From Vibrio sinaloensis (GTDB lineage: Bacteria; Pseudomonadota; Gammaproteobacteria; Enterobacterales; Vibrionaceae), in NCBI RefSeq assembly GCF_000808535.1, contig NZ_JWLV01000005.1:1-64000 (forward strand): 64,000 nucleotides of DNA, written 5' to 3'. Made by a program: the position numbers and the translations under genes. Positions within the stretch are counted from its first letter, which is position 1, and every line of letters starts with the position of its first letter. The notes below the pieces were generated by a model. It searched no databases. It saw nothing but the letters and a program-made list of their open reading frames with translations, and was not told where the DNA came from. Positions 10,082 through 19,431 of this stretch are shown piece after piece.

Positions 10082-10399
10082 CTAAAAGCCGCGTTGAAAC
10101 AGCCTTGCGAGAAAGTCGAGTTCTTCTTTTGAATCATCAATAGCCAGCGCTTCAAACCAAACACTTTCGCTGTAATGCTCTGACTTTAAGAACAGTTGGC
10201 AGCCTTCAAAATCAATCAACCATGAGTGGATATCGGCATCCCACTGCTTCTCAATCACCGACGCTGACAGCGACTTGACCAACTTCTCCGCTAGCTCAGG
10301 AAAGCTGTCAAAATCAAAACGCGGCGCCGTGATCACGATGCGTCCCTCTTGTTGCTGGTATTCAGCTAAACCAAATTCCTTTTGCGTCGAATCAACCAT
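10082..10399 (-). CDS. Small uncharacterized protein downstream of recQ (DUF3630-like)
   Basis: 105 residues, acidic, cytoplasmic, with no signal peptide. Sequence such as [14 protein letters not shown] and [19 protein letters not shown] suggests a small alpha/beta protein. I recall DUF3630 members sitting directly behind recQ in vibrios, which fits, but this is not proven here. The start codon overlaps the last eight bases of recQ, so translation is coupled. No biochemical role is known to me. Confidence 0.75.
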   Translation of the reverse strand: MVDSTQKEFGLAEYQQQEGRIVITAPRFDFDSFPELAEKLVKSLSASVIEKQWDADIHSWLIDFEGCQLFLKSEHYSESVWFEALAIDDSKEELDFLARLFQRGF

Positions 10400-12227
10400 G
10401 ATGGGTTAAGTGCTCCTGAATCAAATCTAAGAAAGGATCGGCGTATTTTTCCAACTTGCGTTGGCCCACACCGTTGACCGCCAACATTTCTCCGTAAGAT
10501 GTTGGCAGAATTTCAGCCATATCAATTAACGTGGCATCACTGAACACCACGTAAGGTGGTAAGCCATCTTCATCTGCAATCGCTTTACGCAATTTGCGCA
10601 ATTTGGCAAACAGCTTTTTATCGTAGTTTTTGCTGACAAGCTTGTCTGATTTGGCCGCCCTTGCTGCGGTATCTAAACGAGGCACCGCTAATTCCAATGA
10701 CACTTCACCACGCAATAGCGGTCGCGCTTCTGGCGTCAGTTGCAAGGTGGAATTACGGGTGATGTTTTGAAACAGTAACCCTTTGTGGATCAGTTGACGG
10801 AATATACTCACCCAATAGTCATGGCTGTTTTCGCGACCAAGACCGTAAGTGGACAGTTTATCGTGACCGTTTTCGCGTACTCGGATATTTTGCATGCCAC
10901 GCAGCACTTCGACCACATAGCCGATACCAAAACTTTGATTCACGCGATAGACGCACGAAAGGGCTTTTTGCGCCTGCTCGGTGGCATCAAAATGCTTGGG
11001 GGGATCGAGGCAAATATCGCAGTTGCCACACGGTTGCTCTCGATACTCACCAAAGTAATTTAATAGCACTTGGCGACGACAAGTTTGCGCTTCCGCAAAG
11101 GCGCTCATCGCATTGAGTTTGTGCGCCTCAACCTGCTTTTGTGGGCCATCATCTTTTTCATCCAGCATGCGACGCAACCAGCCGATATCCGCAGGGTCAT
11201 ACAGCATCATCGCTTCTGCGGGTAAGCCATCTCGCCCTGCTCGCCCCGTCTCCTGGTAGTAAGACTCGATATTACGCGGAATATCAAAGTGAACCACAAA
11301 ACGCACGTTGGGTTTGTTTATTCCCATACCGAAGGCGACTGTCGCCACAACAATTTGCAAATCGTCACGCTGGAACGCGTCTTGAACGTACGCTCGCTCA
11401 TCGGCATCCAGCCCCGCGTGATAACTCGCCGCCCGTAGACCGTTGTTGCACAGTTTTTCGGTGACCATTTCCACTTTTTTACGGCTACCGCAGTAAATGA
11501 TGCCGCATTGACCACGTTGCCCTTCAAGAAAACGCACCACCTGAGAGACAGGTTTGTGCTTTTCCACTAGCGTGTAACGGATATTCGGTCGGTCAAAACT
11601 GCCCAAATAGGTGTGCGGATCATTCAGCTGCAAACGCTGCATGATGTCTTTGCGCGTTGCATCGTCAGCGGTTGCCGTCAGCGCCATCACGGGCACATGA
11701 GAGAATGCTTGTTTCAGTTGACCTAACGATGCGTACTCTGGACGAAAATCATGTCCCCATTGGGAAATGCAGTGTGCTTCATCCACCGCAATCATCGACA
11801 ACGGTAGACCTTGCAGCCTTTCAATAAAGTCACGCATTAACACTCGCTCAGGGGAAACATACACGAGCTTAGTCACGCCGGCATTCATGCGATTGTACAC
11901 CGCAATCAACTCTTCCCGTGGCATGGTGGAATTGATGCACTCCGCCGCGACACCATTGGCTTTTAACTGATCGACTTGGTCTTTCATCAGCGAAATCAAA
12001 GGGGAGATCACCAACGTCAGGCCGCTGCGAACAAGTGCCGGAATTTGGTAGCACAGCGACTTACCGCCACCGGTTGGCATGATCACTAGGCTGTCTTGTC
12101 CTGCCACCGCAGATTCAATCACTTCCAGTTGACCATCGCGGAACGTTTGATAACCAAACACCTCCTCCAAAACACTTTGTGGAGTGAGGATAGGTTCAGA
12201 TTGTTCAGCTAACAGTGTGGCAGTCAT
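10392..12227 (-). CDS. recQ: ATP-dependent DNA helicase RecQ
   Basis: 611-residue 3'-5' DNA helicase of recombination and repair. Motif [13 protein letters not shown] is near residues 51-62, DEAH box [15 protein letters not shown] near 146, motif [16 protein letters not shown] near 330, then the zinc-binding cysteines (CRRQ...CGNCDIC, 388-410), the winged-helix RQC domain, and a C-terminal HRDC domain ending near [16 protein letters not shown]. Length equals E. coli RecQ (609). Cotranscribed with the small downstream gene. Confidence 0.97.
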   Translation of the reverse strand: MTATLLAEQSEPILTPQSVLEEVFGYQTFRDGQLEVIESAVAGQDSLVIMPTGGGKSLCYQIPALVRSGLTLVISPLISLMKDQVDQLKANGVAAECINSTMPREELIAVYNRMNAGVTKLVYVSPERVLMRDFIERLQGLPLSMIAVDEAHCISQWGHDFRPEYASLGQLKQAFSHVPVMALTATADDATRKDIMQRLQLNDPHTYLGSFDRPNIRYTLVEKHKPVSQVVRFLEGQRGQCGIIYCGSRKKVEMVTEKLCNNGLRAASYHAGLDADERAYVQDAFQRDDLQIVVATVAFGMGINKPNVRFVVHFDIPRNIESYYQETGRAGRDGLPAEAMMLYDPADIGWLRRMLDEKDDGPQKQVEAHKLNAMSAFAEAQTCRRQVLLNYFGEYREQPCGNCDICLDPPKHFDATEQAQKALSCVYRVNQSFGIGYVVEVLRGMQNIRVRENGHDKLSTYGLGRENSHDYWVSIFRQLIHKGLLFQNITRNSTLQLTPEARPLLRGEVSLELAVPRLDTAARAAKSDKLVSKNYDKKLFAKLRKLRKAIADEDGLPPYVVFSDATLIDMAEILPTSYGEMLAVNGVGQRKLEKYADPFLDLIQEHLTHHG

Positions 12228-12380
12228 TGAAATCTCAGTTAGAGGGTGATGTGCAGAAGAGCAAAACGCTAATTGTAATTGGGATTGATGGTGAATAAAA
12301 CTGCAAATTACTAGGTGATTATCAGAGTCATTCGTATACTGGATGTTTCATTTTGTAAACGAAGTGTTGGGAACCGACCG

Positions 12381-13295
12381 ATGACACTAGAAGAACAACA
12401 AAGAGCTCGGCAAGGGGTACTGCTTGCCATCGGAGCCTACACCATGTGGGGTATCGCCCCTATCTACTTTAAAGCCATCAGCGATGTCTCTCCACTTGAG
12501 ATCTTAAGTCACCGCGTGGTCTGGTCTTTTGTTCTGCTGGCTTTCTTACTCCATATCGGCCGTCGTTGGCGCGGGGTTCGTGACGTACTTCGCTCAAAAA
12601 AGAAGATGGCGTTTCTCATCTCGACCTCACTCTTGGTCGGGGTTAACTGGCTGATTTTTATTTGGGCAGTCAACGCCAACCATATGTTGGATGCCAGCTT
12701 AGGCTACTACATTAACCCACTGATCAATGTATTACTCGGCATGCTGTTTCTTGGCGAACGACTCAGAAAGCTTCAGTGGTTTGCGGTAGTGCTCGCTGCG
12801 TGTGGCGTGTTGGTTCAGCTGATAGCGTTTGGCTCAGTCCCAACCGTGGCAATCGCGCTTGCTCTCAGCTTTGGCTTTTATGGCTTGCTACGTAAGAAAG
12901 TGAGCTTGGATGCGCAAACTGGATTGTTTATCGAAACTCTTATCATGTTACCTGCTGCCGCCATCTACCTAGTTTGGATTGCAGATAGCGTCACATCTGA
13001 TTTGCTGAGCAACCCAATGACACTCAATCTGTTACTGATTTCCGCAGGTGTCGTTACAACCTTGCCACTGCTTTGCTTTACAGGCGCAGCAACACGATTG
13101 AAGCTATCAACACTGGGCTTTTTCCAATACATTGGCCCAAGTTTGATGTTTTTACTCGCCGTCTTGGTCTACGGTGAAGCCTTCACGGCAGACAAAGCCA
13201 TTACCTTTGCCTTTATCTGGGGTGCCTTAGTCATCTTCAGCTTTGACGGCCTTAAAACGAATCGACAAACACGTAAAGCCGCTTTGGCTAAGTGA
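12381..13295 (+). CDS. rarD: RarD-type EamA-family transporter
   Basis: 304 residues from the ATG at 12381, which gives the family start (MTLEEQQRARQGVLLAIGAY) and removes an unlikely 22-codon extension. About ten transmembrane segments occur in two EamA halves. The signature WGIAPIYFKAI at about 22-32 is typical of RarD, a DMT-superfamily permease named for chloramphenicol sensitivity; its physiological substrate is unknown. Divergent from recQ. A hairpin terminator follows the stop codon. Confidence 0.9.
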   Translation: MTLEEQQRARQGVLLAIGAYTMWGIAPIYFKAISDVSPLEILSHRVVWSFVLLAFLLHIGRRWRGVRDVLRSKKKMAFLISTSLLVGVNWLIFIWAVNANHMLDASLGYYINPLINVLLGMLFLGERLRKLQWFAVVLAACGVLVQLIAFGSVPTVAIALALSFGFYGLLRKKVSLDAQTGLFIETLIMLPAAAIYLVWIADSVTSDLLSNPMTLNLLLISAGVVTTLPLLCFTGAATRLKLSTLGFFQYIGPSLMFLLAVLVYGEAFTADKAITFAFIWGALVIFSFDGLKTNRQTRKAALAK

Positions 13296-13330
13296 TCGTT
13301 TTTTACAAGACATACTCGAACAGTCGCGCT

Positions 13331-13360
13331 AAGCTTGGTGAAATATTCGCCAAGCTTTTT
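13331..13360 (+). terminator. Intrinsic terminator of rarD
   Basis: AAGCTTGG / CCAAGCTT stem with an internal TGAA/TTCG extension and a TTTTTTGT tail, 36 bases after the rarD stop codon. It lies just before the AraC-family gene and argues against start codons for that gene upstream of 13368. Confidence 0.85.
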
Positions 13361-13367
13361 TGTATTT

Positions 13368-14162
13368 ATGGATAAGGTTCAATACCAAACAGTACCCAAT
13401 CAAGAGATAGGTTTGATCGACGCAAACTACCGAACGTTTGCCTTTCAACGCCACTATCATCTTGATTTCCATATTGGCCTTATCACTCAAGGTGAGCAGA
13501 AATTTCATTATCAAGGTAACTCATATCATGCAGGAAAGGGGCAAATCGTCTTAATGCCACCTGACGAAATGCATGATGGGCAATCCAAGCTCGACTCAGG
13601 TTACCAAGTGAAAGTCTTCTCATTGGATCCACACTGGCTTAGTGATCTTGCGGATCTAAAACGATCGTCCGACATGGTAGGATTTAACCAGTTGGTGATT
13701 AACGATACCTTTTTATTCAATACCTTAGTCGAACTACACCAGAGCCTAGCAAATCCTAGCCTCAGTCAACTCGCACAAGACTGTTTACCCTATGAAGGTT
13801 TTGCTCGGTTATTTGAGCAGTATGGGGCGAAGGAGCAAAAAAGCGTCGTGCCACTGGGCAATCAATCGGTAGCGACACTCAAAGAGTACTTGATGGCGAA
13901 TCTTGACCAACCCGTCAAACTGGAGCAGTTATCGACCTTATGCCAGTTGAGCCCCACTCAATTTCAACGCCACTTCAAGGCAAAAGTGGGCTTAACTCCA
14001 TACGCTTGGCTAAGTCGCTTGCGCCTCGAGCACGGCATGAAACTTCTCAAGAGTGGAGTCTGCGGTACCGATGTCGCTCACCAAATCGGCTTTTACGATC
14101 AAGCCCACTTCAGCAAAGCATTTAAAGCCACCTACGGCGTCTCCCCTTCTCAAGTTGGCTAG
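13368..14162 (+). CDS. AraC-family transcriptional regulator
   Basis: 264 residues from the ATG at 13368. The N-terminal half is a cupin-type ligand domain (HYHLDFHIGLITQGEQ, GQIVLMPPDEMHDG). The C-terminal 100 residues carry two helix-turn-helix motifs (LEQLSTLCQLSPTQFQRHFK and TDVAHQIGFYDQAHFSKAFK). It precedes a RhtB/LysE-type exporter by about 75 bases on the same strand, an arrangement common for regulators of amino-acid exporters; that link is inferred. An in-frame TTG/GTG upstream lies within the rarD terminator. Confidence 0.88.
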   Translation: MDKVQYQTVPNQEIGLIDANYRTFAFQRHYHLDFHIGLITQGEQKFHYQGNSYHAGKGQIVLMPPDEMHDGQSKLDSGYQVKVFSLDPHWLSDLADLKRSSDMVGFNQLVINDTFLFNTLVELHQSLANPSLSQLAQDCLPYEGFARLFEQYGAKEQKSVVPLGNQSVATLKEYLMANLDQPVKLEQLSTLCQLSPTQFQRHFKAKVGLTPYAWLSRLRLEHGMKLLKSGVCGTDVAHQIGFYDQAHFSKAFKATYGVSPSQVG

Positions 14163-14236
14163 TGCCAATAATTTACAATTCCTCATGCAATGAATTTGGC
14201 ACACTAAGCGAAATTTCGTATTAAACAGTGACTACC

Positions 14237-14899
14237 ATGAGTGAAATCACCATCCTTGCAACGTTAGCAACCGTCCACTTCATTGCCCTTATGAGCCCAG
14301 GCCCAGATTTTGCCCTCGTCGTACAAAACGCAACACGCTATGGTCGCCAAACCGGTTTGTACATCGCACTAGGGCTATCTTGTGGCATTTTGCTCCACTC
14401 AATTTTGAGTTTAACGGGCGTCAGCTACTTAGTGCATCAGCAACCGACTCTGTTCGCTTTGGTACAAATTGCCGGCGGCAGCTACCTGTTTTACTTGGGT
14501 TATGGCGCCTTAAAAGCAGCTTGGGTAAGTTGGCAGCGCGAGCCCGCAAGCACAACCCATATCGAAGCTCCCCAACTGCTACTCAGTAACAAACGCCAAG
14601 CCTTCTCTCGTGGTTTTGCGACCAACATCCTCAACCCAAAAGCGTTGGTCTTTTTTGTGAGCCTCATGTCATCACTGGTTCCTGCGACGATGTCTCTGAG
14701 TGGAAAAGGGGCCGCGCTCGCCATTTTGTGGATACTCTCTTTAGCTTGGTTCTCATTTTTGGCTTGGGCGCTGTCCACCCAACGGATGCAGCGCAAGTTG
14801 CAGGCGATCACCCTTTATATTGATGGATTGTGTGGCGTGATCTTTTCACTCATTGGGGCAGGTATTTTGTGGCAATCGGCAAGCAGTTTACTGATTTAG
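14237..14899 (+). CDS. LysE/RhtB-family exporter
   Basis: 220 residues from the ATG at 14237; a GTG three codons earlier is also possible and neither has a strong Shine-Dalgarno. Six transmembrane segments and the family signature SPGPDFALVVQNATRYGRQTG (residues 21-41), plus FATNILNPKALVFFVSL mid-protein, mark it as an amino-acid or amino-acid-analogue exporter of the RhtB type. The substrate cannot be told. It is likely controlled by the AraC-family gene just upstream. Confidence 0.88.
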   Translation: MSEITILATLATVHFIALMSPGPDFALVVQNATRYGRQTGLYIALGLSCGILLHSILSLTGVSYLVHQQPTLFALVQIAGGSYLFYLGYGALKAAWVSWQREPASTTHIEAPQLLLSNKRQAFSRGFATNILNPKALVFFVSLMSSLVPATMSLSGKGAALAILWILSLAWFSFLAWALSTQRMQRKLQAITLYIDGLCGVIFSLIGAGILWQSASSLLI

Positions 14900-15041
14900 C
14901 CTCCACAACCTTGGCGAATAGTTAGTCACCAATCCTGCTTTTAGAGGCATTTTTATTCGCCGAAGAGTGAATTTGTGTGCAAAAAAACGTCATTATTGGA
15001 TGTCAGTGTGAGAGGTTTGATCAACGATCACCCCGAAGCCT

Positions 15042-15059
15042 TGTGCGAGATCTCTTACA
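15042..15059 (+). promoter_or_regulatory. VarA/GacA-type upstream activating site of csrB
   Basis: TGTGCGAGATCTCTTACA matches the GacA/UvrY consensus TGTAAG-N6-CTTACA, with one perfect and one degenerate half-site around a symmetric AGATCT core. It lies about 175 bases before the inferred csrB start, the usual distance for this response regulator's sites. Confidence 0.75.
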
Positions 15060-15183
15060 AGTGAGTGAGCAAAAATAGCTTTTTAGCTAAGAGTAATATC
15101 ACTATAAACACATAAACCACTGATTTAGATGACTTTGTACAAAAATAACCCAAAGAGATTATTAGGAAATCGTTTTCGTCATA

Positions 15184-15211
15184 TTGCTGAAATCTACCAC
15201 TGGCGTAATAT
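15184..15211 (+). promoter_or_regulatory. csrB promoter
   Basis: -35 TTGCTG (15184-15189), 16 bp spacer and -10 TAATAT (15206-15211), directly before the block of GGA motifs. Predicted start is near 15218. Confidence 0.65.
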
Positions 15212-15217
15212 GAACCT

Positions 15218-15633
15218 TGTCGGAAGGATGCTGACACGGAACAGGAAATTACCACGGATTAGGTAATCTTCAGGAAGAAGATACGGTTGCTTAGGATGAG
15301 TAATCGGCACGGATAGCAAATTGGACATTGAACGGACGCAATAGTGACTAGGATGGTTGCTACTAAGGAAGGGAAATGGACACCTCTGGACGAGGCAAGG
15401 AACGATCATCAGGATGATGAAAGGGACACCGCTCAGGGAACAAGCGAAGTGAGCTAACGAGGATTGTTAGTGGACCAGGATAGGGTCAAGGACACCGCTA
15501 GGATGGCGAGAAAAGGACTAAGCTGAAGGACATCAGCATACTATCAAGGATTTGATGCATGGAGCACTTTTAGTAGCCGGATTGCTGCGAGTAAGACTAT
15601 AACCCCGATGGGCGCAAGCCCTCGGGGTTTTTC
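15218..15633 (+). ncRNA. csrB: CsrB-type CsrA-sequestering small RNA
   Basis: About 415 bases without a plausible reading frame, holding some 29 GGA triplets by my count, many as AGGA or ACGGA in hairpin loops (for example CATCAGGATGATG and CGCTAGGATGGCG). The 3' part (GGAGCACTTTTAGTAGCCGG, then ATTGCTGCG) is clearly like the end of E. coli CsrB, and an intrinsic terminator closes it (AACCCCGA...TCGGGGTTTTT, 15601-15629). CsrB binds many CsrA dimers and relieves CsrA control of carbon storage, motility and, in vibrios, quorum-sensing genes. A VarA/GacA site lies upstream. It is convergent with uvrD. Confidence 0.93.
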
Positions 15634-15786
15634 TTTATCTTTTCTCTACATAAGTGAACTAGCTGCTGCATTGGCTGGGCTTTCACTTTCAACCAGCCCC
15701 ATCACATCGGTTTACTATGCTCAGGGGTCTCGCTTGATTGCCGCCTCGTCTAAAGCTCAAACATTTTGAAAAATCACTTACAGAAA

Positions 15787-17958
15787 CTACAACTTTTCTA
15801 ATTTAGCGTACGCCGTTACCAGCCATTTGATCCCTTCGCCGTTAAAAGCGACTTGAACTCGGCTTTGCGGGCCACTGCCTTCAAAGTTGATGATGGTACC
15901 TTCGCCAAATTTCGGATGCATAACGCGTGAACCCAAACTAAAACCTGTTTCATTGAAGTTCTCTTTCACCACAGTTTGGCTAAAGCGGCCCGAACTGGTT
16001 GGTCTGCTTACCTGCGCCTTCATACGTACTTCATCCAGACAGGTTTCTGGCAACTCACGGATAAAACGTGACGGCTTGTGGTACTTATCTTGACCGTACA
16101 AGCGACGCATTTCCGCGTAGGTGATGTAGAGCTTTTCCATTGCACGAGTCATGCCCACATAACAAAGGCGACGTTCCTCTTCCAAGCGGCCCGCTTCTTC
16201 CGCAGACATCTGGCTTGGGAACATCCCCTCTTCGACACCGACCATAAAGACCAATGGAAACTCAAGGCCTTTAGCGCTGTGTAGCGTCATCAGTTGGACG
16301 GCATCCTCAAACTCATCCGCTTGGCCTTCTCCCGCCTCTAAAGCCGCGTGAGTTAAAAACGCAGTCAATAGCGTCATCTCCTCCGCTTCTTCTGGTTTTT
16401 CAAATTGGCGGGTTGCCGTAACCAGCTCTTCCAAGTTCTCAATACGCGCTTTGGACTTTTCACCTTTCTCTTGCTCGTACATGGCGAACAGACCCGAATA
16501 CTTGATCACGTGGTCGGTTTGTTCATGCAGCGGCATTTCACAGGTGTCATCTTCTAGTGCGTTGACCAATTCAACAAAACGGCTCAGGGCACCTGCAGCA
16601 CGGCCAGCCAGCACTTTATCGTCTAACAGGCGAATGCTCGCTTCCCACATCGTGCAGCCTTGATCTCGGGCGGCAAAACGAATCGTTTCTAAGGTTTTAT
16701 CACCCAAGCCACGTGTCGGAGTATTCACAACACGTTCAAATGCTGCGTCGTCGTTGCGGTTGGCCATTAAACGCAAGTAACTCAGGGCATCTTTGATTTC
16801 TTGACGTTCGAAGAATCGCATTCCGCCATAGATTCGGTAAGGCAACCCCGCTTGGATTAGCGCTTCTTCTAGAACACGTGACTGGGCGTTGTTGCGGTAG
16901 AGCATGGCGGCATCATTCAAAGCACCGCCTTTGTCTTGCCACTCTTTCACTTTGTTGACGGCAAAGCGTGCTTCATCAAGCTCGTTGTAAGCCGAATAAA
17001 CCGAAATAGGCTCACCTTCTGCGCCTTCCGTCCACAACTCTTTACCCATACGTTCCGTGTTATTGGCGATCAGAGCATTCGATGCTTCAAGGATGGTTTT
17101 GGTTGAGCGGTAATTTTGCTCCAAACGAATGGTATTCACGCTTGGAAACTCTAAGGTGAACTTCTCGATGTTTTCGATTTTAGCGCCACGCCAACCATAG
17201 ATAGATTGGTCGTCATCCCCAACAATCATTACATGCGAATCTGGCCCTGCCATCATACGCAACCAAGCATATTGGATGTTGTTGGTATCTTGGAATTCGT
17301 CAACCAGAATGTGCTTAAAGCGCGCTTGGTAATGCTCACGAATGTGCTTTTTATCGCGCAGAAGTTCATGGGCACGAAGTAGAATTTCGGCAAAGTCGAC
17401 TAAGCCCGCTCGGTCACATGCTTCTTGGTACGCGGTGTACAATTGGAGATAAGTTTTGGTGATCGAATCGCCATAGGCATCAATGTGATTCGGGCGAAGA
17501 CCTTCATCTTTTTTGCCGTTAATCCACCAGCTGACCTGGCGTGCCGGCCATTGTTTCTCATCCAGATTTTGTGCCTTAATCAAGCGGCGCAGTAAGCGTT
17601 GCTGATCGTCACTGTCGATGATCTGGAAGTCTTCTGGCAGCTTGGCATCAAGGTAGTGAGCGCGAAGGATTCGATGGCAAATACCATGGAAAGTCCCGTT
17701 CCACATCCCAGAGGCACTGCCCATCATTAACTCTTCAATACGACCACGCATTTCTGCCGCGGCCTTGTTGGTAAAGGTCACCGACATGATAGAAAACGGT
17801 GATGCCTGCTCAACCGACATTAACCAAGCAATGCGGTGCACTAGTACTCGTGTCTTACCACTTCCCGCACCAGCAAGGACAAGTAAGTTTTCTAGAGGGG
17901 CGGCAACGGCTTCACGCTGTTTATCGTTCAGACCATCGAGGAGTAATGAAGGATCCAT
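15787..17958 (-). CDS. uvrD: DNA helicase II UvrD
   Basis: 723-residue superfamily 1 helicase of mismatch and nucleotide excision repair. Walker A AGAGSGKT is at 29-36, motif Ia [11 protein letters not shown] at 60-70, motif II DEFQDTN near 220, motif [17 protein letters not shown] near 245, motif [11 protein letters not shown] near 280, motifs V-VI TLHSAKGLEF and YVGMTRA. The C-terminal Tudor-like region (GSRVMHPKFGEGTIINFEG) distinguishes it from Rep, which is also in this window at 43882-45900. Length fits E. coli UvrD (720). Confidence 0.97.
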   Translation of the reverse strand: MDPSLLLDGLNDKQREAVAAPLENLLVLAGAGSGKTRVLVHRIAWLMSVEQASPFSIMSVTFTNKAAAEMRGRIEELMMGSASGMWNGTFHGICHRILRAHYLDAKLPEDFQIIDSDDQQRLLRRLIKAQNLDEKQWPARQVSWWINGKKDEGLRPNHIDAYGDSITKTYLQLYTAYQEACDRAGLVDFAEILLRAHELLRDKKHIREHYQARFKHILVDEFQDTNNIQYAWLRMMAGPDSHVMIVGDDDQSIYGWRGAKIENIEKFTLEFPSVNTIRLEQNYRSTKTILEASNALIANNTERMGKELWTEGAEGEPISVYSAYNELDEARFAVNKVKEWQDKGGALNDAAMLYRNNAQSRVLEEALIQAGLPYRIYGGMRFFERQEIKDALSYLRLMANRNDDAAFERVVNTPTRGLGDKTLETIRFAARDQGCTMWEASIRLLDDKVLAGRAAGALSRFVELVNALEDDTCEMPLHEQTDHVIKYSGLFAMYEQEKGEKSKARIENLEELVTATRQFEKPEEAEEMTLLTAFLTHAALEAGEGQADEFEDAVQLMTLHSAKGLEFPLVFMVGVEEGMFPSQMSAEEAGRLEEERRLCYVGMTRAMEKLYITYAEMRRLYGQDKYHKPSRFIRELPETCLDEVRMKAQVSRPTSSGRFSQTVVKENFNETGFSLGSRVMHPKFGEGTIINFEGSGPQSRVQVAFNGEGIKWLVTAYAKLEKL

Positions 17959-18227
17959 TCTGTGCTCAGCTACTGGTTATCTATACATGAAAAGTGATTA
18001 TAACCTAAACAGCCTCCGCATTTCAGAACAAAAACAAGAAAAATTTACGCGATAAAAGTCGATATAAATTAACCACTTAAATAAAAATAAAAAATGGTTC
18101 AGTGGTTTTCGATAAATTTTTTGAAAGTTTTTTCATCCCCTTTCTATCTTGTTTAGTAAGCAAGTTGCTGGAAAAACAACCGCCACTTGCCCACATAAGT
18201 AAAGGAATTAAGTCTGAGGATAATACA

Positions 18228-18488
18228 ATGAAAAAATCGAATCTTGCTGTTACTGCTGCTGTTACAGGTTTACTGGCTCTAGGTGGTTCAATGTTGACTG
18301 CTGCTCCTGCGCTAGCGGCAGAAAAAGAGAAATGCTACGGCGTCTCTAAAGCGGGCAAAAACGACTGTGCAACCAAAACCAGTTCATGTGCTGGTACTGC
18401 AAAAGAAGACAATCAAACTGACGCGTTTGTGGTTGTCCCTAAAGGACTGTGTGGCAAGTTGACGGGCGGCAGCACTCAATCTTCATAA
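18228..18488 (+). CDS. Bufferin-type RiPP precursor (DUF2282, BufA1)
   Basis: 86 residues from the ATG at 18228, preceded by GAGGA seven bases upstream. A signal peptide ([20 protein letters not shown], cleavage near ALA-AE) is followed by a short mature part with four cysteines ([25 protein letters not shown]). This is the DUF2282 pattern, the precursor of bufferins: ribosomal peptides whose cysteines are modified to bind copper. The DUF692 enzyme, DUF2063 partner and DoxX protein follow, which strongly supports the assignment. Longer frames upstream lack a signal peptide start. An inverted repeat after the stop may favour high precursor expression. Confidence 0.88.
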   Translation: MKKSNLAVTAAVTGLLALGGSMLTAAPALAAEKEKCYGVSKAGKNDCATKTSSCAGTAKEDNQTDAFVVVPKGLCGKLTGGSTQSS

Positions 18489-18506
18489 CACCTATTGTCT
18501 GTCCGT

Positions 18507-18543
18507 AAGGTAAACGGTTTAGGCTCAACAAGCCGTTTACCTT
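18507..18543 (+). other. Stem-loop between precursor and enzyme genes
   Basis: Perfect eleven-pair inverted repeat AAGGTAAACGG / CCGTTTACCTT with a 15-base loop, without a T tract. Such intercistronic hairpins often stabilise the upstream mRNA or partly stop polymerase, which would give more precursor than enzyme. That role is inferred. Confidence 0.6.
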
Positions 18544-18567
18544 CCCCCACTCGCCAAGGATTCGCCC

Positions 18568-19431
18568 GTGAAAAATCATAACTATCACAACCATATTGGT
18601 GTGGGGTTGCGAACACCACACTTGGATTATTTTACCCACCAGAAGCCTGCGCTCTCTTGGTTAGAAATCCACAGCGAAAACTACTTTCGTCCTTACTCAG
18701 CCGCTCGCCAGCAACTGCGCCAAATCGCCCAAGACTACCAAATCAGCTGTCATGGGATTGGTTTATCTTTAGGCAGTGTTGCTCGGGTAGATAAAACACA
18801 CCTTCAACAACTCAAAGGCTTAGTCGATGAGTTAGAGCCGTTTCTTGTCTCTGACCATTTAAGCTGGAGTGAAAACGGCGGTCACCACTTCAATGACCTG
18901 CTGCCACTTCCCTACACCGTTGAAGCGCTAGACGTTTTTTGTCGTAACGTCGCGGAAGTGCAAGACCACTTACAACGCCCAATCCTGATAGAGAATCCGT
19001 CAAGCTACGTTAAGTTTGCCCATTCCACCATTCCTGAGTGGGAGTTTCTTGCAGAGGTTCAGCGTCGCACTGATTGTCGACTTCTATTGGATTTAAACAA
19101 TATTCACGTTTCCGCTTTCAATCACGGCTTCGATACCCAGACCTATTTGGATGCGATTCCGGCTGAGCGTGTGGATGAAATTCATTTGGCAGGATTCACC
19201 ATCAAACAGCTAGAGAAAGGTGAAGTCTGGATTGATACCCATAGCCAACCAGTCAGTGACGAAGTTTGGCAACTCTACACACAATGGCTATCGCAACACG
19301 GATCTCGCCATACGCTCATCGAATGGGATCTCGATATTCCGAAGCCTGAGGTTTTGCTCGCGGAAGCTGGCAAAGCGAATGATTATCTGCACCAGCATCT
19401 TGAAGAAAGTCAGCCAAGGAGAGCGTCATGA
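18568..19431 (+). CDS. DUF692 multinuclear non-heme iron enzyme (BufB-type)
   Basis: 287-residue TIM-barrel MNIO enzyme (DUF692), the family that uses two or three iron atoms to oxidise cysteines in RiPP precursors. Typical ligand-bearing motifs are present: GVGLRTPHLDYF, SWLEIHSENYF, CHGIGLSLGS, LVSDHLSW, LIENPSSY, LLLDLNNIHVSAFNHG, DEIHLAGF, IEWDLDIP. Start is GTG with AAGGA upstream. The next gene overlaps its stop by four bases. Substrate is inferred to be the four-cysteine peptide encoded upstream. Confidence 0.9.
   Translation: MKNHNYHNHIGVGLRTPHLDYFTHQKPALSWLEIHSENYFRPYSAARQQLRQIAQDYQISCHGIGLSLGSVARVDKTHLQQLKGLVDELEPFLVSDHLSWSENGGHHFNDLLPLPYTVEALDVFCRNVAEVQDHLQRPILIENPSSYVKFAHSTIPEWEFLAEVQRRTDCRLLLDLNNIHVSAFNHGFDTQTYLDAIPAERVDEIHLAGFTIKQLEKGEVWIDTHSQPVSDEVWQLYTQWLSQHGSRHTLIEWDLDIPKPEVLLAEAGKANDYLHQHLEESQPRRAS

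Noticed and set aside
13335..13367. TTG or GTG start codons for the AraC-family gene
   Set aside because: They fall inside the rarD terminator hairpin; the ATG at 13368 gives a normal AraC-family N-terminus.
15219..15409. Minus-strand frames antisense to CsrB
   Set aside because: They are by-products of the GGA-rich RNA (TCC runs give Ser/Pro-rich peptides) and have no start signals.
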